From: Panopea generosa
Taxonomy: Eukaryota; Mollusca; Bivalvia; Adapedonta; Hiatellidae
NCBI GenBank assembly: GCA_029582155.1
Contig: CM055899.1
Span: 70,329,719 to 70,393,718 of the forward strand
Direction of reading: 5' to 3'
Length of the DNA: 64,000 nucleotides
The notes under the pieces are model-generated. The model saw only the letters and a list, made by a program, of their open reading frames with translations, ran no database searches and was not told the origin of the DNA. This document shows, piece after piece, positions 55,541-64,000 of the stretch (position 1 is the first letter of the stretch; every line of letters begins with the position of its first letter). A program made the position numbers and the translations under genes.

Positions 55541-58500
55541 GCCTGTATCATTACCAATCTTGTATGCTTTATTGCTATTGCCATTTTGTATTTTTATTAA
55601 TGTAGATCAAGTGTGTGCCAAGGCAATCTTGTATATTATTTTTATAATAAATGTCATCATGAACTTTAAATTCAAAAATATCTTTAGATCTAGTTTGAAA
55701 TAAATTTTAAATATATTGAAATGAAGACAACGGTGTCATCTTGCAAAGAAGAAGAAAGGAACGTTTTATGAGACTCAAAGTTGAAACGAAAGATTTAAGA
55801 TTATTTTCTCACCATTTCAAAGAATTAAAGAACAAATATATTAGTCTCAGTTAAATATCAGATGAATAGCATACGAATATTTTCAAAACTGATATCACAA
55901 GAATAACAATTCATAATATTCTGCAAAAACAATTGAAAGCAGTGTGGTGAAATGGGTCTGTAAAACAACAGAAATGCATACATTTAATTAATGATCATAT
56001 GTCCTTGTTTCAAAGTTTGGCAGACATAATATCCTAAAATCTATTAAGTTTATACCATCTGTTGCTATATCAGACGTTGTTCCAGCAACAAAACCAGACC
56101 ATGTGTAAGTTGAGCAGAAAGCTAACGAAGTAATTGGATAAAGTAAAAGGATCTTCCTATATTGTTATATCTAAAATGTAGTATCAAATGAAAATTTAAT
56201 ACTATGAACTATTGGAAATTTAGCATTCAAATGATACAGCTATCATTACGACAGAAATTTATTTTAAAAAGAGCACTACAAACTAACAGAAAATTATCTT
56301 GGAAGTGACGGATCAGCCGCCAATTGAAAGTTGAGTTACAGTTACCGCTAACCTCTCTTATTCTCTCGTTGTCGCATCATGAAAACATAACAATGGAGAT
56401 AAAAATAAAAGTAAGCCATCAAAATATCCTCTTAAATGTACTAATGTCAACAGCCACATGTTACGTATGTACAGATGAATAGGTATAAGAAGAAGCTGTA
56501 GCAGATACCCTGGATAATTTTTCAAAGAGGCATGATAACAACAACTAAAGAAGATAGGGACAACTATCTTGCGTAGCATAATAACTGAATCCGAAGTTTT
56601 CTCCCGGTTGTCACACACATAAGTAATCATTAAAAATAGTTGACATAAATGAACGACTCTGATAGAAACTACTTGGTCGATATATATTGACCTTCCCGTG
56701 TTACATCACAGACTACCAAGAAGAGATAAAGAATTTTAGAATATTTGTTAAGTATAACTCATATTTTGCTATCAACAATGGTGTGTTTACATTAAGAAAT
56801 TAATAGAAAATACTTAATTCATCCATAAAAATAACTGCTTTTTACTCGACATAGAAATTTACATGAAAGGACATGGTCATTAAAACGTTTTGGCTGATTT
56901 GAACCAAAGTGTACCTGATAAATTCTTGCATTGACCATTATGAACATTTTTCGAATCGCATCGATTGTTTTTTTTTAAATGGGTTAATTCTGCTACAAAA
57001 TGCAATGGCGTCTATTCGGTAGCGAATAAGTTTTTATCATGTCGATATTTTAATCAACCTCGCATTCCTTTGCCTTATATTAGGTTTACCTTTACCAATT
57101 CCTCACCAGTTACATGATTCTTTCAATATCAAAACTACCCACATATTGGCAAACTAAATGCATGTCAATTTTAATTAGTTCATTCATTTATACTTCCGTG
57201 GAATGATTAACCTCGAAATGTTGACGACGGTGAATGAAAAGCGACCCATATATTTCTGAGACAAGTTTATCAATTACATATACGTCAATTTTGAAAAAAA
57301 CACAACTAGCGCAAATTTATATCACACTGAATTTAAAGGGATTGTATAAGCAAATAACACATACAAACTGCAAATGAATACTTTCTTTATGTGTTATCCA
57401 CGATAGTGAATTATACCGATTCGATGCAATAATTCACCTTGTAAGATTTATTAAATTAACACTCCAGTCGTTTCAAATTTGAATGCAGATGAGAAACGGT
57501 CACTGCATTTTTATATAGGTAAAAGAGGTATATCGTGCGAACAAATATTTATATACATTAGTTATAAAGCAAATTGTAAACATTCCGAACATAGTTTCGC
57601 ATTTCTAAAGATATCCGTGCAATACCTGGCGGTTGAAATGAAAATTAATTACATATGCACTGGTCATTGTCACAAACACTAATTGAAGAATGTACTTGTT
57701 ATATAATTTATTAGATGTAGGTTCCGTGCGGAAGTTGGAAACTATGTCAATAATTTCATGGAAACTAAGAACGAACTAGGTTTTGACACAGTAGTATTTC
57801 TTGCGTTTTTTACATAAAAATATAGCAAGGACTTTTTTGTTTAACCGTCGATATTTTCTCCGTGATTCGTTGGCTACCTTACCCTTATGCAGCAAAATAT
57901 AGCAATTATATACTACATGTAGCGAATAAATTCTTTAAAAATGTTTGACCATTACCTGTGTACATCAGTCGTAAACTATTCATTACTACAACATAATTTA
58001 CACCGCCGCGATTTGCGCTGGTTGAAATGGTAAACAAATCAAATCATTTAGCTTATGACAACAGCCGCATATACTTAAGTGGTAATATATAATAGCATTC
58101 ATATATACAAAAGTTTTATGTATATCATTATTTTTGTAATGTTTGTTCATGACACCATATTGAGAGTTAAATGCCAATAAGCTCCCTTTATATATAATTT
58201 ATTATGTATACCATTGAAATTCGATAATACAATATTTCTTTTAATCCGTTAACGTAAGTTTGTAATATCAAACGGCATAACCAGCAGTTAAATTTAATAC
58301 AAAATTTTCTCCAAAATAAAATGTTTTTGCCATGGACTTTCTTTAAGCAAAACATCACTTTTGAAATACCTCGAAAATGAGTTTAAATCAATAATATTAA
58401 TCTTTAGCATAATTAAAAAACATATTTACCTAATAAATCTATACTAGAATATCCCCCAGATTTTTCAACAATATAAGTGGCAATGGTTGATAAAATAATA

Positions 58501-58755
58501 CGTAAGCAGTGATGTGCGCAAATGTATATGCAGCGATTCGTATTCTATAAAACAAATGACGCCTGAGGGAATGAAACAAAAATATTTTTAGATATATAAA
58601 AGTTATGTTCAGTCATTAATTAAGGCATTTCAGTACGGTCTAATGGATAAACATTTATATTACTTTTATGGCAGAGTCAGTTAAAACTTATCCCCATATA
58701 ATAAAACCTTTTTGCGCTCCAATTTTTAAAATTACATAGATGACACGATCCAGTC
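55541..58755. other. AT-rich stretch with no feature seen
   Basis: I found no arrays, terminal repeats or convincing exons. The minus frame 56358-56630 (90 codons, hydrophobic centre) and the plus frame 57479-57682 (67 codons) have no family likeness that I can name and no splice evidence. Confidence 0.45.
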
Positions 58756-58759
58756 ACTT

Positions 58760-58945
58760 CAGAGACTGTGCCCGGTAAGCTAATGACTGTCAGTCAAGGG
58801 CGTGAGTTCGAATCCCCGCCCGGCCACAATCTCGATGATTGCAGGCCATGGATTTATTCTACAGTCAAGTAGTCATAGACTTGCAGATATAAGCAGCGTA
58901 CAGTACTGTGTAACTGCCTTTGTATAATCATATTGCTGCTCTGGT
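58760..58945 (+). repeat. tRNA-derived SINE fragment
   Basis: GTCAGTCAAGGGCGTGAGTT and CGAATCCCCGCCCGGCCACA form the B-box region. GACTTGCAGATATAAGCAGC and GTACAGTACTG recall the body of the family at 28752. Confidence 0.6.
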
Positions 58946-59031
58946 TCCTGTTATATATTCTGTAAACAGTTTTACTTGAATGTACTTATTATAATAATAT
59001 TAACTTAATATACACATTTATTTATCTAAAC

Positions 59032-59217
59032 ATGTTTTTATTTTACACGATATGCATACTCCATTATAATAATAGTAGATTATGTATTTTATGTAATTCA
59101 CATGTAATTGAAGATGAATTTCATGTAGTTATGAATTGTACCTTCTACCAAGTTCTGCGTGATCAATATCTTACACATATAATAAAAACTATAATGGGAA
59201 TGAATTTTATAGATTGA
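59032..59217 (+). pseudogene. LINE ORF2 C-terminal fragment
   Basis: The frame contains RLCILCNSHVIEDEFHVVMN + CTFYQVLRDQYL. The pattern C-x-x-C ... IEDE-x-H ... C-x-x-Y/F ... LR-x-x-YL is the zinc-finger-like C-terminal block found behind the reverse transcriptase in many animal non-LTR elements. It ends at TGA 59215. Nothing upstream in this window continues it, so it is a 5'-truncated copy, perhaps of the same group as the scrap at 40079. Confidence 0.65.
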
Positions 59218-59229
59218 TGGGAACCCTTG

Positions 59230-62140
59230 ACATTAGAAAATTACGTATTGACGTAGACTATGTTTTTAATTATTTTGATCGATTAACTTTAATGCAAATC
59301 TTATGTACGAAATTTTATGTTCATTTCAGAACTGTTAAATGGACTGGACTGAGTATGTTGTAAATGCCACATACATGAACACTTCTCACGTTAAATCAAA
59401 ATGTGTTTGCTTAATTTACTAGTTTATATTACGTTGTTTTAAAGTGTTTTATCGTAAAACTTTATATGGTCGCATTATGTCACATAAACAATTATAATGG
59501 TACGCATAATTATATTATCTGTTTATCCAATGTATTTCATAATCGTTTGTTATTTATTTCATCACGTGCATATTTCATCAAGTTAATTCTTAAAATTTTT
59601 GAAACCGTTAAAATATAGTGTTATTTTAGATCTCATCTAATTTTCAACATGTTCAAAGAACAAAGCAATCAATAACACATTTTGATATAGTAAGCAATGG
59701 GTAACCTGTGAAAAGTATTTGTTAAACTAAGGCATGTCTTATATTTATTGGACATTCATATCATGTGACTTACATCTAAGTGAACACTGAAACTTAACCC
59801 TAAATATTTTACGTCAAATTATTTGTTGTATCCGTATGTTAAAGTTGGTAATTGGAAAACTAAATATAATGTGCGATTCATGCATGTGGACCGTTGATTA
59901 TAATCAAACAGAAATGTAGATTAAAACAGAGATTCATCGTTATATCTACCTGGTTTATCAGTAACAGTGCTTTTTTATCGAAACTAGAAATGGGCGTTCA
60001 CGGGTTAACGTTCATATGACATAACGACAGATGCTTATATACGTTGATTGGGTTTGATGCCATTTATAACAAATGCTCTGTTAAATGTGGCATTCAGTTT
60101 TATTGGCGGAGGGAAACCTCATAATTATTTGAGTATAACTACATTCCTTTCATAAGTATAAGGTATACTTTCTCATTAGGATTTTTTTGGCCGGGTTTGA
60201 CTCGAGATGATTGTTGACTAGACGACAGCGCTTTACGTCATACGACTATAGAGGACCCCATAGGTTAAATGGAGTTTTCGAATATAAAAAGTGACTGTAT
60301 AAACATATTTCATTCATTGATACTTGAATCCAAAGCAACAATTTAAACATGTCAATTTCTGTATTTACTTATGTATATGTCCATGGTATCGTTCTAATCT
60401 AAACGCATCAATTCAAACAGAATATCAAATTTGAATACACCAGAATAAAAGATTTAAAATGCTACTTTTTTCCATTCAGTCCATACCTACTTTAAAAGGA
60501 GGTACACGACAGTATTCATGAACTTTTACTGAATGAACATTATATATCTACATGATGGAAATATGGTATTAAAATATCTACCTTTACATTTATTTATATT
60601 TCGGAACGGAAAGTTCTTCTTATAAATGGATGGAATTCATCACTTATCGCATACTGGCTGTACTTTATGAGTAAAACTCGTAATAAATATGTTGTTGTTT
60701 TTTTCTATTTTATCGTTATGATAGAATATATTCCGATGATGAATAAATAGTATACCTTAAGAATGTTTTCTTACTTGCTGAAAACCAGCATGACTTATAA
60801 GTAGTTATCTTAAAAGCTGTTAATAAGTTCTGAAATTTTAAAATATGCAGTTTTAGACTTACTGTAGACTAAGTAATTTTTGAAGGATTATATCGTCATA
60901 TGATACTACATTGTTAAGATTACTGTACTGTGAACATAAGAATAGTCCATCCCTTTTATTGCCCAGATTTATTATTAAGAGCTATGTGAATAAAGTCGCA
61001 ATTGTGTTAACATATTTACAGCTATCACTAGCTGAAAGGTGATGATTATTGGGATGCAGACACTTTAAAAGTAAGGTGCACATTGAAGTGTGATTCTCAT
61101 CTAAGTGTTAGTAGAACAAGGTACCGTCCCTTTCGACATTTGGAATTAAGGCAATGTAGTAAGAAAGTACATGCAGGCAAAAGTTCTATGTGTTAATATA
61201 TTACTGCTTGTATCGATGCAAATGCAGTATGCCGTTTGGTAGACGAAGTGTTAACATATACCGGATACATTTGGGACATGAAATACTTACATAACTTTGA
61301 AACATAGCCTGCAAGATATCGTTCAACCATAAGTATCATCTTGATTTGTTTTGTAAATTGACACTCGACATCTCATCAAAGTTTATTAAAAAACATACGT
61401 TATGGTTAAATGATCTGCACATTATTTTTTTTACATTCAAATTAATCAATTATTGTAAATATAGACAGGTTAATTATATTCGAATATACCTAATTTATTT
61501 CGATTTAAATGGCAATCTGTGAATCTGTAATTTTATGGATCTTACTAAGAGGATAAGGAGAAAATGTAATCTGAGTACTTTTACATATTACATTCTATTT
61601 TCTGTTTTACAAATAAATTACCATGTCGATATCACATTGAAAAATGGTTTTATTTATACAATGAGAATATCTACGTCGGTATGAAATTAAAAAAGAGTTT
61701 TATTTACACAAATTACATTACATCTGATTTAAGTACAGGATTAAACCAAAAAATGAAATAACATAGTACAACAAAATTATATTGGGAGTGTAAAGGGAAG
61801 TAACTGCCATAAACGTACGACATGCAAACTTCGCAGCTATATATATTTTAATGTAGTACAGTTACTGTATATAATTTAATTGATCGGTTCGCCGAACAAG
61901 TATCATATTGTGTAATACATTGTGTATTTACGTCTTGTTGGAGAAATCATTCTATGCATAGACTAATAATAATTAAAATTCGATATTTCACAATACAAAT
62001 GCTAATTAATGCCTTTAACATATGTAGATAAGGTCATTTTCTCATACTTTAACTATACATTAGTCTGATAGTAAAATACTACTGCCAAGTTTTCATAGTG
62101 TTACTGTAGTTCATTCATGCATAGTCACATGACCTCATGT
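59230..62140. other. AT-rich stretch with no feature seen
   Basis: Part of the first 200 bases may be the 3' UTR of the LINE fragment. Otherwise I recognise nothing. Confidence 0.45.
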
Positions 62141-62735
62141 CCATTCATCATTATAGAATTATGGGTATTGTCTTGTTTACATGTGTTGTGAACCTTGTCT
62201 GTTGTCTTGACCATCATGTTATGTCCAGTGCTGTCCAATAGTTATCTTGTATATTGTGTGTGTAAGAGTTTGATTGGATGAGAGGCACATAACATCTTTA
62301 TATTTTTACTTCTTTTCACCCCACCTGGCTATGGGCACTTTTTGTCAACCTTGCTAGAGGACGCGAGTTCTTTAGTCAATAATACAATAATACTGTATTA
62401 GTTTATTTCATAAGTTCTGTTGTTAGAACTCTTGGGTTTAACCCATACACTATTTTACACTAGAAGATTAGCCAGCAGTACCTGGTAAGGTTTTACTTTT
62501 ATCAATGTATTGTAGATGTAATATTTTGATATCTTAATTGCACTGATTTGTTAATCAACCTGAATTGCCATGAAATACATTGAAATACTGTATTTTATTC
62601 TGTCATACTATTCTATGTATTTATTATGTTATCATTCTATTTTATAGGTCTAATATAAATATTGAACTCCAGTTCTGAGTTGGTCATTCATTGGTCTTTG
62701 CCCACACTCTACAAAATGGCTCCCCGACGTTGAGG
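62105..62735 (+). mobile_element. possible LTR with primer-binding site (5' end of an LTR retrotransposon)
   Basis: TGGCTCCCCGACGTTGAG at 62717-62734 resembles a primer-binding site complementary to the 3' end of a tRNA-Lys, which in many LTR elements begins TGGCGCCCAACGTGGGG. It follows an LTR-like end ACTCTACA. The upstream 600 bp has a TATA-like TTATATTTTT at about 62300 and AATAATACAATAATA at about 62380. No second LTR is in the window and no gag frame is clear. The frame 62691-62900 is GC-rich but unrecognised. Confidence 0.3.
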
Positions 62736-64000
62736 CGACCAGGTACCGGAGCTCATTCCACAGTCAGGGCCTATTTAGCTGCACCGGAGGTATCCGAGAA
62801 GTGCGAGACCCGAGGGCAGAGCCGGCAACCCTTTCAGTGGAGACCGGAAGCTAGAGTGTTCCCCTATAGTTTTCAGTCCTTCAACACAAAGGTATACTGA
62901 AATGTAAACCAAACCCACCCACAGTGCACGTCCCACCCCCTACTTCTGGGCCCAGGACGCGTCAACATACAATGAACTGTTTTACGCGTGCCACATTATA
63001 CACAGTGACTGTTTGTGAAAACAGCTGTTTTTAGTAAACATTGAACTTGACATTTTGGTCAGTCCATTATATCGCGCCAGGATACAGGATCGGACATTTT
63101 AGTGTTTTAAGTGTATTTTTTTAAAGTGTTTCATTGGATTTTGGATATTTATGTAAGTATGTGTTTCTCATTCTCATTTTTGTTATTTTAAATTATTTTT
63201 TCATTTTTCTGAGGGCGCACTATTTTCTTCGCATAAGCTTTATATAAAAGTATATGTAGTGATTTGGTCTTATTCTGAAATTTCTAACACGTGAACTTTA
63301 AATTTTTGATGTTTTCTCACTGAATTTTTACAACTGCAAGGTATGTTTAGTTTAATTTGTTTCATTTTTGCTATTTAGATTGAATGTTGCAGTTGTCAGT
63401 TTTGTCATTCTTGTGATAAAGTTAAATTTTGATCTTATAGATTCTGTGACCCCCATTCAGTCCACAGTAGTGTTTTCATTTTGTGTGCCATTTCAATTAG
63501 CTATTTTCCATTTTTGGTGATATATTTGATTTCACAGTGTTGATTTAGTGAAGCATTTGTAGTCATTTGATATTTTTGATTGCCATCAGTTGAATTTTCA
63601 TGTGTGTTATGATGTCAGTGATTTTGTTTTGACATTTGACATTTTGATGTTTTATGCACTATAAAGTTGAAATTTTCTGTTATAGTGAAGTTGATATTAT
63701 GGTTATTAAATGTTATAGTGAACATTGCATTAAGTGCCAGGTATATTTCATGTCTTATCTAGTTGGATAGAGTGATATTTTGATTTATCACTCACTTGAA
63801 TAAAGCTATAGATTATAATTAGAAATCTAGATTAAGTGTGTTATTTACTGTGTTTATTTTTGGCCTACATTATATTATAATATTATATTGCCCAGTTCCC
63901 TGTTTCATAACATTCTTTGCACACCTTACTAACCGTGTGTGATAGACCTGTTCTAGCAAGATATATATGTAATTCATTTATTCATTTTGTGTGTTTTCCA
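62736..64000. other. GC-richer leader-like segment, then AT-rich sequence
   Basis: 62736-62960 is richer in GC and CpG than its surroundings and could be the leader of the putative LTR element. From 63000 the sequence is T-rich without recognisable coding or repeat structure up to the end. Confidence 0.4.

Noticed and set aside
56358-56630. 90-codon minus-strand frame with a hydrophobic segment, as a small membrane protein
   Set aside because: Isolated, with no recognisable family and no promoter or splice context; a chance frame is more likely.
58760-58830. Possible genuine tRNA gene at GTGAGTTCGAATCCCCGCC
   Set aside because: Only the B-box side fits; stems do not close into a cloverleaf and the downstream body matches a SINE.
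62691-62900. 69-codon frame (MVFAHTLQNGSPTLRRPGTG ...) as a gene
   Set aside because: It overlaps the putative primer-binding site and leader of an LTR element and has no known domain.

Overview
The window looks like nuclear DNA of an animal, most likely a bivalve mollusc. This rests on AT-rich sequence, short exons with GT/AG introns, tRNA-derived SINEs, a mariner-type element, LINE scraps, and a dispersed element whose ends read AGCTCACCTGA / TCAGGTGAGCG with a GGGCCATCTTGGCCC hairpin, of a type I know from bivalve genomes. The species cannot be fixed from this. No bacterial genes, CRISPR array or rRNA are visible.

Only one host gene can be recognised. It is the 5' half of an SCLT1 orthologue (sodium channel and clathrin linker 1, a coiled-coil protein of the distal appendages of the mother centriole). 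It lies on the + strand in about ten exons from about 14.56 to 26.45 kb, and the splice phases agree from exon to exon. One 72-nt coiled-coil exon has been amplified, together with the first 51 nt of its downstream intron, into about 13 tandem 123-bp units (21588-23130). Nine of the first nine copies keep the SCLT1 frame and a GT donor. The C-terminal half of the protein was not found in the remaining 37 kb. Either the gene runs past the window over a very long intron, or this copy ends early at a candidate terminal exon at 28117.

Layout: 0-0.8 kb, a retroelement polyprotein tail and poly-A tract. 0.8-1.7 kb, a GAA-rich array. 1.8-7.9 kb, a 76-bp hairpin minisatellite interrupted by a 261-bp satellite. 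8-14.4 kb, AT-rich DNA with SINE scraps and a tRNA-like cloverleaf. 14.5-28.3 kb, the SCLT1 locus with repeats in its introns. 28.5-32.4 kb, SINEs and a MITE. 32.5-34.3 kb, a duplicated FG-like minisatellite block. 34.8-38.2 kb, a 67-bp array with a TATA box in each monomer and a 1657-bp higher-order repeat. 38.2-41 kb, sparse, with a reverse-transcriptase scrap. 41.0-45.5 kb, three more arrays (45 bp, 33 bp, and about 80 bp carrying GGATTAATCC). 46.1-53.1 kb, a 632-bp trimeric higher-order satellite with an internal inversion. 53.7-54.7 kb, an internally deleted mariner. 55-64 kb, AT-rich DNA with a LINE tail at 59 kb and a possible LTR/primer-binding site at 62.7 kb.

Most long open frames here are by-products of tandem arrays whose period is a multiple of three (45, 123 and 261 bp) or whose GC-rich monomers happen to lack stops. 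I do not treat them as genes. The most unusual features are the amplified SCLT1 exon and the density of unrelated tandem arrays, several of which carry a motif that looks like a protein-binding site in every monomer.
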